Origin: Epiperipatus broadwayi
Lineage: Eukaryota > Onychophora > Udeonychophora > Euonychophora > Peripatidae
Direction: 5' to 3'
DNA length: 64,000 nucleotides
Assembly: GCA_028023455.1 (NCBI GenBank)
Contig: JAQFVV010006255.1
Location: 4,884,501 to 4,948,500 of the forward strand
Position numbers and translations under genes: made by a program. The first letter of the stretch is position 1. Each line of letters starts with the position of its first letter. This document shows positions 46,645 to 59,518 of the stretch, in pieces. The notes under the pieces were generated by a model. The model made no database searches, was not told where the DNA came from, and saw only the letters and a program-made list of their open reading frames with translations.

Positions 46645-48364
46645 TGAGCTGGTATTTTTCTGCCAGCTCATATTCATACATATATATGCATATATATTAT
46701 TAAAATCAGGGATATATTATTTTATAATAAAACATTTTTGTACTAAAAATAAATATTAAAACTTATTTTTTGATATGGCATTTTAAAAGCTTTGAAATCA
46801 ATTAAATCAAAAAAGAAAAAGAAAAACAAAACATAAGATCTTAGCAAGTTTATTTTTATAAAAGATTGTCTTTTGTTTTATTTCTAATTCTTAGAAATTT
46901 TTAAAGATAAAAGGAGAAAGAAAGTACTGTATAGAATTTTTCTGCAATTAGCTCTATTGTTGAAACTTTGATAGTGGAAGCATTTTGTACTATCTCTTAT
47001 GCTGATCAGTTGGAATGTTTTCTCAGGATTATAATTAACATTGAAAAAAAAAATTATAAATTACGGGATTGTCTTTTGTTTAAAATTAATTGAATTTTTG
47101 TCGAAGTTAGTGGTAGTCTGTTGGCGTGGACTCTTCGACAATTTAAAAACTGCAAAGTAAAATAAAATAAAAAGTGGAGAGAATATGTTGAGTAGCTAGA
47201 GGCTTCAGAACTTTCCCCTTTGGGGAATATCTCTTTCCGTTATCACCTGGAACTGCCATTGGAAATGCTGACCTTGCATAGAATGTGTAGAACTAGCCGA
47301 GGAAATTGGATCCGCCTGCAAATCTAGGACAAACTATGATAAGCATAAGGATGAAATACTTCTCACTCACACAGGATCATCACTGATCAATCAGGCTAGC
47401 TATAAACTGCTACTGAGTGAACTTTGATTTCATTTTTGCATAATAGAAATACATATGTGCGGGGTTATTGCTGGGAATTTTATTATATTATGTTAAATTA
47501 GTTAAAATAAAAAGGGAGAGGGGTTAAACTCATATATTCTTTAAATGTGTTTATATATATATATTTATATATGCATGTTATTATATTTCATATGTAAATC
47601 AAATTAGATTTTTCCTAATAGTGTTAACTGCTCAAATCTTAAAAGACAAAGGGAGGAGGGAAGGATTTAGGCCAGTTATATGTTCGCCAATAAGTAACCC
47701 TGAACCTTATGTCGGAACATGGTGTAGGGAAAATAGATGCCTGATAGCTGTAAACAAACGAAAGACACGCTGTACATTGAGATTAGAATAAATTATTTAA
47801 TGTTAGAAAGAGACAGTCTGAGTGTTGCCATTCAGCACACTCTTATTAGTAAGTACCCTCGTATTCACATCTACTTGTTCAGTTTTCTGTAGTATGTAAG
47901 TTTAAGTGATGGCGCATGTTCCTTTAAGAAAGAAATATTAATTAAATAATTTGTACCGTATTAAAAAAAATTGATAACATTTGCATTTAAATTTAAGCTT
48001 GTTTTTGTTCTTTATAAAAAAAAGATTTGAGTCAGTTTAGAATACTATAGGAAAAGAGAATATGTTTGTTTTTGTTTTTAAATTGAAAGTGAATATAATA
48101 AAATCTATTCAGTTATATTTGAGTGTCCCTGTTTAATCTGGTCTAATAATTTAATTCAATGTTCATTTAGCTAAAATAAATGTATAAGATTACCTTTTTA
48201 AGAATATATCTGGTGATTGCCATTTGTAAATAAATAATAGACTGTGACTGTGAAAACCTTCATAGTTCGGTTCCAAGGAGAAATACTTGGTGGCGCCCTC
48301 GAACGGCCATCATATTTGTGTAATCTTTGAAAATTTACGGACCAAGTCAAAATGTCATGGCACA
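46645..48364 (+). repeat. 5' LTR of the outer element (1,720 bp)
   Basis: Matches 49,610-50,546 followed by 59,519-60,341 almost throughout. Begins with an imperfect palindrome TGAGCTGG...CCAGCTCA. Contains 'TGGCGCCCTCGAACGG' (48,290-48,305), which looks like a tRNA-Lys primer-binding site but lies inside the repeat, 60 bp before its end. Confidence 0.9.
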
Positions 48365-48503
48365 GAGAAAAAAAGATTAGAAAATAGTGCCTCAACATAT
48401 AGAGCATATTAACTAATTAAATGACCTGAGATCAGAGTAAAAGGGGGGTAAGGCAGGTTCGGGTGGTTAAAGTGGAGAGTTAGTGTCCTAGTAGGGGAGA
48501 GTT

Positions 48504-49550
48504 TTGAGTTTGAAATGGTTTTTAAAAAAAAGAAACAGAATAAGTGAAGACGAAAGTACCATAGAAAGTCTGGTTGTGACGTTTAAAAACCCCAACCGGT
48601 GTCAATTTGAAGAAATACTAAAAGTTATCACTGATATAAAAGATATAATAATCAAAGATAGGGAGGAAATTAAAGAAATGAAAGTGATGATACAAGACCT
48701 TAGAAAAGACGTAAATGAATTAAAAAAGAATGAAGAAAAGAGAAGTGGTGAGAAAAAAATTGAAGAGGATCTAGTAAGAGCAGCTTCCGAAGTTAATAAG
48801 ATTACGAAAGAAAAGATAGAAAATGTAGGGAAAGAACAGTTCATAGGGGAAATAGAATTGAGTCTGAAAAGAAAAAGGAACACGGTAGTAGACTTGAATA
48901 AAGGTATAATGGAAAGGATGCTTAACAAAGCATAAGAAGCTAATTATGAAAGAACAGCATTAGCAAAATTTATCCAGATAAGAGTATTTAAAGGGTGATA
49001 GGGAAGAAAATCCATTTGATTATTTGAATAGCATAAATGATTCTTTTATTTCCATAAGTCTAATGAAAAGGAGGTTATCATAGCGACGAGCCATTTAAGT
49101 GGTCCTGCTTGAGAATGGTGGAAGGTGGTGAACTATAACCCTCAAACATTCCAAGAATACAGAACGATGATTCTGAGGGGTTTCTGGAGCGTGAAAAAAC
49201 AAGAAGCTATACGCATGAAAATATCGCGAGAAAAATATAGAGCGGATAGAAATGAAACTTATAGTCAGTTTTTTCAACAACAGGCAGCGAAACTGAGAGC
49301 GCTGGAGGCTTACCTGACAGATCAATTCCTGATTGCAAGGACCATAATGTATAACTTTCCGATAGCGGTTCAACATAAGTTGGCTGAAAAACGCTGTTTG
49401 TCAATAGAGAAAGCAATAGAAATATTAGTAGATATGGAATATAGTGATCCAGAAGAAGGGGAAGATTCTAAAGTTAGGTGGGGAAATTGTAATGAATCTG
49501 CGGAGAAGGGTAACTATAACTCCAAGAAAGAATGGGAAAAGACCCCATGA
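48504..49550 (+). pseudogene. gag-like capsid polyprotein of the outer LTR element, frameshifted
   Basis: The first open part (48,504-48,935, 143 codons) is a Lys/Glu-rich coiled coil ('ILKVITDIKDIIIKDREEIK', 'VMIQDLRKDVNELKK'). After stops, 'NPFDYLNSINDSFI' (about 49,010-49,055) and, in another frame, 'VIIATSHLSGPA-stop-EWW' (49,072-49,125) lead into an open 141-codon part (49,125-49,550) with 'TFQEYRTMILRGFWS' and 'YSQFFQQQAAKLRAL'. 'L.GPA..WW......TF.EY...' is the capsid signature of Ty3/gypsy-type Gag. No CCHC knuckle is seen. Gag would package element RNA. At least one frameshift and one internal stop make it a pseudogene. Confidence 0.75.
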
Positions 49551-49609
49551 TGTGAATAAAAGTTGTTGTTTTTTTAATTTTTTTGTTTTTGTTTCAGAAA
49601 AGAATGCAA

Positions 49610-50546
49610 TGAGCTAATATTTTTCTGCCAGCTCATATTCATACATATATATATTATTAAAATCGGGTATATATTATTTTATAATAAAACATTTTTGTAC
49701 TAAAAATAAATAATAAAACTTAATTTTTGAAATGGAATTTTAAAAGTTTTGAAATCAATTAAATCAAAAAAAAAAAAAAAGGTAAACAAAACAAAATCTT
49801 AGCAAGTTTTTTTTTTATAAAAGTTTGCCTTTTGTTTTATTTCTAATTCGTAGAAATTCTTAAAGATAAAAGAGGAAAAAGTACTGTATAGAATTTTTCT
49901 GCAATTAGCTCTATTGTTGAAACTTTGATAGTGGAAGCATTTTGTACTATCTCTTATGCTGATCAGTTGGAATGTTTTCTCAGGATTATAATTAACATTT
50001 AAAAAAAAAACTACAAATTACAAGATTGTCTTTTGTTTAAAATTAATTGAATTTTTGCTGAAGTTAGTGACTAGTCTGTTGGCTTGGACTCTTCAACAAT
50101 TTAAAAACTGCAAAGTAAAATAAAATAAAAAGTGGAGAGAATATGTTAGGTGGCTAGAGGCTTCAGAACTTTCCCCTTTGGGAATATCTCTTTCCATTAC
50201 CACCTGGAACTGCCATTGGAAATGCCGACGTTGCATAGGACATGTAGAGCTGGCCGAGGAAACTGGATCCACCTGAAAATCTAGGACAAATCATGACAAG
50301 CAAAAGGATGAAATACTTCTCACACAGGATCATCACTGATCGATCAGGGTAGCTATAAACTGTTAATGAGTGAACTTGGATTTCATTTTTGCTTAATAGA
50401 AATATATATATATTAGTCTTAAATATTTCAACAATAGAGTATGGAGTTATTGCTGGGAATTTTATTATATTATGTTAAATTAGTTAAAATAAAAAGAAAG
50501 AGGGGGTTAAACTCATATATTCTTTAAATGTATTATATATATATAT
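49610..50546 (+). repeat. 3' LTR of the outer element, left part
   Basis: Starts TGAGCTAATATTTTTCTGCC and follows the 5' LTR to its internal (TA)n tract, where the inner element is inserted. Continues at 59,519-60,341. The sum of the two parts (about 1.76 kb) fits the 5' LTR length. Confidence 0.9.
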
Positions 50547-52758
50547 TATAATGGGACGACATATTTGATAGCCCTAGTTGAGGCACCCAACGGCATTTAA
50601 TCATCCCAGTTGATGCGTCAAATGTAACATAATCGATTATATTTAATGCTTCGAAATCATTAACTTAATGCTTCACAGTTAGGTTCGCCAAATATAACAG
50701 AATGGATTATATTTAAAACCTAAGTTGGTCTTGTTAAATATAAGGGGATGATTAAATTCCCTAGAAAGTGGATATGCATTTCACTACAATCGGACTTTGG
50801 GTCTTCAGATAGAATGCTAGAAATGAATCGATGAAATACTAAGTCCATGATTATTTATATCTATCTTTATTATGCTAGCTCAATAATTTTTAAATGTTTT
50901 TTTTTTAAATGTCATAGCATCGGCCAGGACGCGAGCCCGCAACCTGGGCAACTGCCTGCAAGTGCAAGGCAGTCGCGCTGACCTCTCAACCACCAATGCA
51001 AGACTTTTTAATATAATTTAGACTAGTTCATCCATCTCTCATCCCTCTTTCAGTCACCATTATGCCACGATATTCAAACTCATGGAGAATTTGCAATTAG
51101 CTCTTTTCAGGGATAATTTCAAAACAAGTTATTATTTAATATGCCTTTATATAAGCATTAACTAATAATTGATATTCATACGATATTTATAATACTAGCA
51201 TATATATAATATAATTCAATAATGATTAGACAAAGAGATCAAGTTAATAAATCAATATTTAATAAACAATAAAAAATATAATATAATAGATAAATAAAAT
51301 ATTAATAAATAAATACGGATGAATTTTACCATTTTAAAAATATTAATAAATAATATTCTTATTTAATACCATATGATAAAATTCAATACTATAATAAACT
51401 TTCAAAAATTAAAGAAAATAGTTTAAATTAACAGATATATAAAAACAATATCTGGATTCAAAAATTAATAATTTATGTAACTTATTAATTTATTTTCCGT
51501 TCTTATTTATATGTTTCATAATTACTAATATATAAGTACTATTTACAATTGTATAACATATATATATTTTTGATAAATAAAATATATTAAACGTTTACAA
51601 TATTATGTAGTAAATACAATATAATCCTGTTTAAAATATCTATTAAATAATAACTATTCTTTATATCCTTCATCTAATTTGATGAATTATGTCAAGCTTT
51701 CAATTAATTATATTTAATATTAAATAGAATTTTCCTATTAAGATATAATGATGCGATGCCAAATTTGAAATAAAGATAATAATAATAATAATAATAAACA
51801 TATTAAAATAATATAAGCATTATTATAATATATATATAAATAAATAAAGAAAAACTTATTCTCCAGAGTTAAGAGTAGATATTTGAGTCTGTAGTTTATA
51901 ATCCTAATGAAGATCTTTTACAAAGTATATTATTAATCCATTGGTATAATGATGATTTTATTTATCCTTAATTGATAAACTGTTAATAATATCCAATGAT
52001 TTGATTGATATGAAATAAAGTAAATATTCTTTGAATGTAGATGTTCTTATTCTCCATTTTTCTATTATCATTAGACGTTCTATATATCCAATATTTCAAA
52101 ATATTTTAAAATAGCATGCAAAGTTGGTTTCGAAACCTTTACGATATAATGCTGATCTACTCAAAGCACATTGGAATATTCTTTATATATATAATTATTT
52201 TAAATATAACGAAGTTTTAATATAACTTAGTTTCCAAAAAACTTAAACAGACGTTCTTTTCTTTTATATTGCTATTCCTTTAAGATTTAATAGAAAATTA
52301 AAATATTTTCCTTACAGATTTTTAATCCATAGATTATCTTAATTTGGAAAAGTTAATATTTAAATTCCAATCGTTGAACAGTAATATTTATAAAAGAAAA
52401 AGTTATTTTAAAGAGAAATGATTTTATTTTTCTTCCCTTTTAATAACAAGAGAACGAATGAATCTGCTCATGTGTTGTTACAAGTTCATGCTTAATTCAA
52501 ATATTAATTGTTCAATATATATTAAGATTTAATAATAAAATATATATAAAATTATTTATTACTCAACTTCAAATCTGGCATTTTACTCAAAACCTTAAGG
52601 TATGTATTATTTAAAGCTCACATGTATATATAAATAGTATATATATATATATGTATACATAATAAAATAGTCAAATAAATTTTATATTTATAAATTATTT
52701 CATTAGAGATATAAGTATATTTGGTTAATAATAATAACTGGAAGAAGTTACTATTATA
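50547..52758 (-). repeat. 3' LTR (in minus orientation) of the inner element
   Basis: Matches 56,658-59,518 closely, apart from a tRNA-derived insertion (about 50,897-51,011) present only here and the piggyBac-like MITE present only in the other LTR. Confidence 0.9.
50917..50999 (-). mobile_element. tRNA-derived SINE-like insertion in the inner LTR
   Basis: Minus strand, 83 nt, tRNA-like. A 7-bp acceptor stem GCATTGG/CCGATGC, D-arm 'GTTGAGAGGTCAGC', an extended anticodon-like hairpin 'ACTGCCT..AGGCAGT', and B-box-like 'GGGCTCGCGTCC'. It is followed by 'TATGACATTT' and an A run, and flanked by TTTTTAA (50,887-50,893 and 51,005-51,011). The homologous site in the other LTR is empty, so insertion postdates the LTR pair. 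GC content is far above its surroundings. Confidence 0.75.
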
Positions 52759-53295
52759 TTTCTCCTTCCCTTCGGAAATTTAAAATTTTAATTTAAGTTA
52801 AAATTTTAAATGCTTACAAATATTTTAGTATATTCTTATAGTTTAATTGCATTTATACTTGGATTTTATGAAGGGTTGAATAATTTTTTTAACTGTTTTA
52901 TCTTTCCTTATATTTGGGCTATATTATTCTTTTGATAATGATCAAAAAAAATTAAGGACTTTGATGGTTAAAATTTAAAAAAAATAAATAAATCAATAAA
53001 TAAAATAATGTGTTTCCTTCTTGGACAACACAAATATATTTATTAGCCTTATTCCTGCTTCTTTAAGACTTATGGATTTAAAAAGGACTAAATAAATACT
53101 AGAGTATCCATTTATTAATATGAATTGACTCTATTGTTTTTACTTATTTCAAGGCATTAAAGAATACCCTCACCAAAGCTAATGTTCTTAATTATACTTC
53201 TCTTTATATTAATCACTATTATTATTTTTTTATACAACCGTATTGTTCACACTGCCCAATATTTATCTTGATATTCACCTTATTTCTTTATATAA

Positions 53296-53520
53296 CATTA
53301 TAAACAGCCAAAATAAGGTTTTAAAATTCATGAATTATACGTACCATGAATCTCTCCTTCTTGGTTAATCCAAAATGCATTTGGACCTGCCTTTTTAACA
53401 ATAGTATAAGGTCCTTTGTATGTGTTGTAGAATTTGTGATATTTATTCTCTAATGGTTTACTAAGGTGGAAAGTCTTTATCAATACTCTATCTCCAACTT
53501 TAAACTCATAAATACATTTT
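53296..53520 (-). pseudogene. Ty3/gypsy-type integrase C-terminal remnant
   Basis: Minus-strand reading 'FKVGDRVLIKTFHLSKPLEN' continues with 'KFYNTYKGPYTIVKKAGPNA' and 'FWINQEGEIHGTYN'. This is the SH3-like C-terminal domain that follows the DDE core of Ty3/gypsy integrases ('VGD.VL....', 'K....Y.GPY.I', 'PN.Y.I...G'). It would bind LTR DNA during integration. The catalytic core and all other pol domains are missing. It lies just inside the 3' LTR, where the end of pol belongs. Confidence 0.7.
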
Positions 53521-54045
53521 TTTTTAATTCCGACTTCTATTACTTGTCATTTTAACAAGTTGTTTATGAGCTTGTTAAATGTCATTTTCTCCATTTATTT
53601 TGGGTTCATAAATTATAGGTTTATATTTTTTAAATAATATAGATATAATTTAATGAAAGTGTAGTTGTATGGCTGAGAATATTTCTCTAAGAATAGTAAG
53701 TATTCTTCTATACATACTTATATACATATACATCTATAATTGTATATCTATACTTTATAGATTTATAAATTATGTTGGTATTTTATTACATTATCATATT
53801 AAACATTTGGTCTACTTCCTATTTTAGATCAAGTAACCAAAGATTAAATTTCATTAAACAGGTGTATACATGTTTAATTTAATTTTTCTATATCTAGTTC
53901 CTTCATCAATGTTTATTCATCAAAATTTCTATATATACATTTTTTTAATAAACTATAATGGGTTCAATTATTATTCATTGTCTGTTTTCATTTTCAAATG
54001 GTCACAACCCTTGAAAGTCCTTCCATAATATGTGCTTAATCTTCA

Positions 54046-54246
54046 TTAAGAACTATCATTCATGTGTTTAATGAATGTAAATGGACCTTCATAAGTATTA
54101 CATAACTTATGGAATGTATGACCTTTTTGAATTTCTGAAATATTCATCTGGGAAGTTAATAATTCATTTTCATTATTAACTCTATAAGTATTTAAATTTA
54201 ATCCTTCTAAATCAATATTAATAAAATAATTTTCAGTTTCAAGCAT
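54046..54246 (-). pseudogene. Second integrase C-terminal-like fragment
   Basis: Minus-strand 66-codon frame. The first part, 'LLTSQMNISEIQKGHTFHKL', is unlike integrase except at its end, where 'FHKLCNTYEGPFTFIKHMND' parallels 'YHKFYNTYKGPYTIVKKAG' of the fragment at 53,296-53,520. Two copies of the same C-terminal module in one element suggest an internal duplication or recombination between related elements. Short, and truncated by a stop. Confidence 0.45.
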
Positions 54247-54284
54247 TATGTAATATTGAAAATTTAATCTATTATTAGAAATAA

Positions 54285-56217
54285 TTATTTGTTGTAGATC
54301 TTTTTAATAAAGTCTAAATGATTTCGACTAAGACTCTGTTCTTTACTATTATCATAGGTATCTTTATTAGTTTTAAGAGAATAATTTCTTGTCTCAAACA
54401 ATATCTGATGTGAAAAAATAGATTTTGTATTAGGCTCATTTATCCCATCAAGATCTTTAACAACAATTTCCAAATTATTCACTACTTCATTTTCTATTTT
54501 TTTACCATCTTGAGTCTTATACTTTATCTCTGTTTGTTGCATCTCCATGACTTGTGTGTTTTGGAGATTCTTTACTTCATTCATTTCCACAATTCTTTCT
54601 GAATTTAATGGATTGAAACTATCCATTCCAAAAATGTTGTGCTGATTCTTTATATCGTTACTCTGTTGTGTAATATCATAGTGGTTTTGATAATTCACTC
54701 TGGGTATCATCATTACATTCAAAGTAAGTTTGAAGTTCTTGTTGTTGATTGTTCACCCTAATCTGCATTGTATCATTCATGATTGTTTTAATGGAATTTG
54801 AGGAGTTGGTATTGTCTCCTCTAAAATAAGATTAATAGGATACTTTTCTATTCCACTATTGGGAATATGAGATATCCAACCAGTAGAAAATTCAGTGTCA
54901 AGTAAAGTTTCAGCATTAAAAGAATGTTTATTACCTTGATCGGATTCAAAAATAAAACCATGTAAATCTTTTTGTAAGATAATAGCTTGTTTTTGATTAT
55001 CTGAATTACGAATAGTAATTCTATCATTTTTTTCATACATAAAAAACCAATTCCCAATAGCTAAACATGTTGAATCAAATGAAAATAAAATAGGTTGACT
55101 AAAAGTAGGAGGTTTAACTTGATTATGTGCATTCTGTAATTCTTTTAAACATAATTCCAAACTATCCTTCTCATAAAGGTTACAACTATTATACATTTTA
55201 GCAAATTTTCCCTCCAAAATAATCTCTAAAGAAATTATTTTATTCTCCAAAGATCTAAGTTGATGATCAATAATCTCTAATACATTATTCTGAGATTCTA
55301 TCTCATTATTTTGCTTAGTACATAGTTGATCTATCCTTTGTCTATCTTCTTGAATTTCATTTCGTATTTTATTTTGTTCTTCCTTTACTTCATCTCTAAA
55401 AATTCCTTGATTTTTATACATTTCATCACATTTAACATTTAATCTATCTATGATGTCATTTTGGAACTCACTAAACCGTTGTTGACATTTTGAATTATTT
55501 TCATCAATTTCATTCTTTAGGTCATTTAATGCTTGCTTAATTTCTATATTATCTCTTTAAACATTATCCACATTCAAATTTAGCTGTTCCATTTTAGTAG
55601 ATGATTTATTTTCAATTCCTGTCATTTCAACCTTCAAATCATTTTTTAAACTATCTAATTTTTTATTACTAACATCTAATTTTGGATTCAAATCATTTCT
55701 TATGGTAATAATATTATCAGCTATTTTTTTATTCATATCACTTCTTAAGTCGTCTAATTTTTTATTATTATCACTTAATTTTTGACTTAAACTATCAATA
55801 TTATCATCTAATTTTTTATTATCATCACTTAATTTTTGACTTAAACTATCAATATTATCATCTAATTTTTTATTATTATCATCCAATTTTTTATTCAAGT
55901 TACACATATTACTTCTAAAATTAGTAATGTCATTCACTAACATTTGTAACATTTCCATCATAGCTGTGCTATTATCTATAACCTTTGTTGTATTAATATT
56001 AAGTGATTGGTTAATCTCAATTTTAGATGATTGATTTAAATCTTCATCAACTATATTTTGTGTTTGAGATAACACTTGATCTAAACTCTGTGTTTGTTGA
56101 GGGTATTCAACTATGGTTGTAGAACCCCCAGGTGCTTATTTCATTTTGCACATCATCTTGCATTTGATTAGAGCATTCAGTACCTTGGTTTGAAAACATT
56201 TTCCCACTCCGAAGCAT
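54285..56217 (-). pseudogene. gag-like coiled-coil polyprotein of the inner LTR element
   Basis: Begins at an ATG (RC of 56,215-56,217) with 'MLRSGKMFSNQGTECSNQMQ', shifts frame near 56,125, then continues through 56,075-55,557. A single in-frame TAA (55,557-55,559) separates this from the next open part (55,421-54,777), whose frame is the same. The N-terminal half is a long coiled coil with an 18-residue repeat 'DDNIDSLSQKLSDDNKKL' (DNA period 54 bp, about 55,760-55,880) and continues 'RDNIEIKQALNDLKNEIDEN' beyond the stop. The C-terminal part has 'SFDSTCLAIGNWFFMYEK' and 'FIFESDQGNKHSF', which I do not recognise. A further frame (54,722-54,285) follows after a shift. It is in the gag position; there is no CCHC knuckle or capsid signature I can point to, so 'gag-like' rests on position. 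Confidence 0.55.
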
Positions 56218-56657
56218 AATAAATTTTAACTTAATTCAAATATTACTCAAGTGTATATATATTTTTATAACCAAAATATTATATCGTAAAGTTCTTTACC
56301 ACTTCATGCTATTTATATATACTTATGATGTTCTAATGATATATGTATATATTTTATAAAACGTCTATGTCTATATAAAAACTTTATCCCACTTAACTCT
56401 TGTTTAAAACATAATTTAATAATTAGTCATTTTAATATAGATCTCTCTAAATCATATTATATATATTATCATTTTTAATAATATTTTAATCTTGCCATTA
56501 TAAACACCATATGAATCTTCATAACAACATACTTGTTACTGAGAATAATCAATTAATCTATCCATGACTTTTTCACTATATGTAATAATATAGAATCATT
56601 GATTCAAAGCCCCAGTTAATATGTTAAATATGTAACAGTATATAATTTATACCTGAA

Positions 56658-59518
56658 TATAATGGGATGACATATTTGATAGCCCTAGTTGAGACACCAC
56701 ATATAATGGAACGGCATTTAATCATCCCAGTTGATGCGTCAAATATAACATAATCAATTATATTTAATGCTTCGAAATCATTAACTTAATGCTTCACAGT
56801 TAGGTTCGCCAAATATAACAGAATGGATTATATTTAAAACCTAAGTTGGTCTTGTTAAATATAAGGGGATGATTAAATTCCCTAGAAAGAGGATATGCAT
56901 TTCACTACAATCGGACTTTGGGTCTTCAGATAGAATGCTAGAAATGAATCGATGAAATACTAAGTCCATGATTATATCTATCTTTATTATGCTAGTTCAA
57001 TAATTTTTAAATAAGTTTTAATATAATTTAGACTAGTTCATCCATCTCTCGTCCCTCTTTCAGCCACCATTATGCCACGATATTCAAACTCATGGAGAAT
57101 TTGCAATTAGCTCTTTTCAGGGATAATTTCAAAACAAGTTATTATTTAATATGCCTTTATATAAGCATTAACCAATAATTGATATTCATATGATATTTAT
57201 AATACTAGCATATATATAATATAATTCAATAATGATTAGACAAAGAGATCAAATTAATAAATCAATATTTAATAAACAATAAAAAATATAATATAATAGA
57301 TAAATAAAATATTAATAAATAAATACGGATGAATTTTACCATTTTAAAAATATTAATAAATAATATTCTTATTTAATACCATATGATAAAATTCAATACT
57401 ATAATAAACTTTCAAAAATTAAAGAAAATAGTTTAAATTAACAGATATATAAAAACAATATCTGGATTCAAAAATTAATAATTTATGTAACTTATTAATT
57501 TATTTACCGTTCTTATTTATATGTTTCATAATTACTAGTATATAAGTACTATTTACAATTGTATAACTTATATATTATATGTATTTTTGATAAATAAAAT
57601 ACATTAAACGTTTACAATATTATGTAGTAAATACAATATAATCCTGTTTAAAATATCTATTAAATAATAACTATTCTTTATATCCTTCATCTAATTTGAT
57701 GAATTATGTCAAGCTTTCAATTAATTATATTTAATATTAAATAGAATTTTCCTATTAAGATATAATGATGCGATGCCAAATTTGAAATAAAGATAATAAT
57801 AATAATAATAATAATAAACATATTAAAATAATATAAGCATTATTATAATATATATAAAGAAAGAAAGAAAAACTTATTCTCCAGAGTTAACCCTTTTCCC
57901 GCGCTCGACGAGACTCCTCGTCGACATCTAAAATCACTCTAACTCAGTTCGTTTTTATACGATAAAATTCGTTAAATATGTATTGAATTCGTTTTTAAAA
58001 GTTCTGTACGATGGTGACATCTTCCGATTTATTTTAGAAGTAAAAAATAAAAAAAAACGCATTTAAACCTAAACAAAGAAGGAACAATATTTGTGATTGG
58101 TTCTTAGCATGCTCTCAGCCGAAAAAGACATTCTGATTGGCTGGAAAGAACAAAGAAACTGCCTGATCAAAGAAAATAAAGAAAAACGCTGAGATTTTCA
58201 TTTCGAATACGATTTAAATTATTATTAAATAATATTTATGGAAATTAAACATAATTTTCAGAGAGAATAATAAAAAACAAAATTATTTTCGAAAAATATT
58301 GAAGATTTAAGTAAATATATTGAAGATGTAGTAAAAAGAAATATTTACTTTTCTATAACGTAAAAGTCGATCTTTTTGTTTACATTATAACTTTTATGTT
58401 GCCGATATAGAATATCTTAGAATAAATAAATAGCAATTTATTTTTGAAAGAACTTTCGTTTTCTTCATGACCTGAAAAATTAATTATATACTTTTTATAA
58501 ACGTATCTGAGTTGAATTTAATATTATAGGCGAATATGTTTTAACAATAGGCTTTGTCTTCAGTTTGTGAGTTGGCCAATTAAAAGATTTGATTTTTATC
58601 TGATACAACCAATGATAAAATTAGCGGTTTAAGGGTTAAGAGTAGATATTTGAGTCTGTAGTTTATAATCCTAATGAAGATCTTTTACAAAGTATATTAT
58701 TAATCCATTGGTATAATGATGATTTTATTTATCCTTAATTGATAAACTGTTAATAATATCCAATGATTTGATTGATATGAAATAAAGTAAATATTCTTCG
58801 AATGTAGATGTTCTTATTCTCCATTTTTTCTATTATCATTAGACGTTCTATATATCCAATATTTCAAAATATTTTAAAATAGCATGCAAAGTTGGTTTCG
58901 AAACCTTTATGATATAATGCTGATCTACTCAAAGCACATTGGAATATTCTTTATATACATAATTATTTTAAATATAACGAAGTTTTAATATAACTTAGTT
59001 TCCAAAAAACTTAAACACACGTTCTTTTCTTTTATATTGCTATTCCTTTAAGATTTAATAGAAAATTAAAATATTTTCCTTACAGATTTTTAATCCATAG
59101 ATTATCTTAATTTGGAAAAGTTACTATTTAAATTCCAATCATTGAACAGTAATATTTATAAAAGAAAAAGTTATTTTAAAGAGAAATGATTTTCTTTTTC
59201 TTCCCTTTTAATAACAAGAGAACGAATGAATCTGCTCATGTGTTGTTACAAGTTCATGCTTAATTCAAATATTAATTATTCAATATATATTAAGATTTAA
59301 TAATAAAATATATATAAAATTATTTATTACTCAACTTCAAATCTGGCATTTTACTCAAAACCTTAAGGTATGTATTATTTAAAGCTCACATGTATATATA
59401 AATAGTATATATATATGTATACATAATAAAATAGTCAAATTTTATATTCATAAATTATTTCTTTAGAGATATAAGTATATTTGGTTAATAATAATAACCG
59501 GAAGAAGTTACTATTATA
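56658..59518 (-). repeat. 5' LTR (in minus orientation) of the inner element
   Basis: Pairs with 50,547-52,758. Interrupted by the piggyBac-like MITE at 57,891-58,635. Without it the length is about 2.1 kb. Confidence 0.9.
57891..58635. mobile_element. piggyBac-like MITE (745 bp) with TTAA target duplication
   Basis: Flanked by TTAA on both sides (57,887-57,890 and 58,636-58,639). The other LTR of the inner element has a single TTAA at this point, an empty-site proof of insertion. Ends CCCTTTTCCCGC and GCGGTTTAAGGG form an imperfect inverted repeat of the CCCTT type seen in piggyBac elements. A subterminal palindrome CGACGAGACTCCTCGTCG follows the left end. No transposase frame, so it depends on a helper. 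GC-richer ends, AT-rich middle. Confidence 0.9.

Larger units (their letters stand above)
50547..59518 (-). mobile_element. Inner LTR retrotransposon nested in the outer 3' LTR
   Basis: Direct repeats of about 2.1 kb (50,547-52,758 and 56,658-59,518 after subtracting later insertions) flank a 3.9-kb interior whose gag-like and integrase-like frames read on the minus strand. The LTR ends are TATAATGGGA and TTACTATTATA; the outer TATAAT/ATTATA are complementary but also match the (TA)n target, so the exact termini and target duplication are uncertain by a few bases. Protease, RT and RNase H are absent, so it is internally deleted or non-autonomous. Confidence 0.9.

Noticed and set aside
48290-48305. 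TGGCGCCCTCGAACGG as a tRNA-Lys primer-binding site
   Set aside because: It lies inside the LTR and is repeated (mutated) in the 3' LTR, with a further 60 bp of shared sequence after it, so it cannot be the primer-binding site in the usual position.
48602-48928. Minus-strand 108-codon Ser/Phe-rich frame
   Set aside because: Antisense of the Lys/Glu-rich Gag coiled coil; composition follows from the complementary codons.
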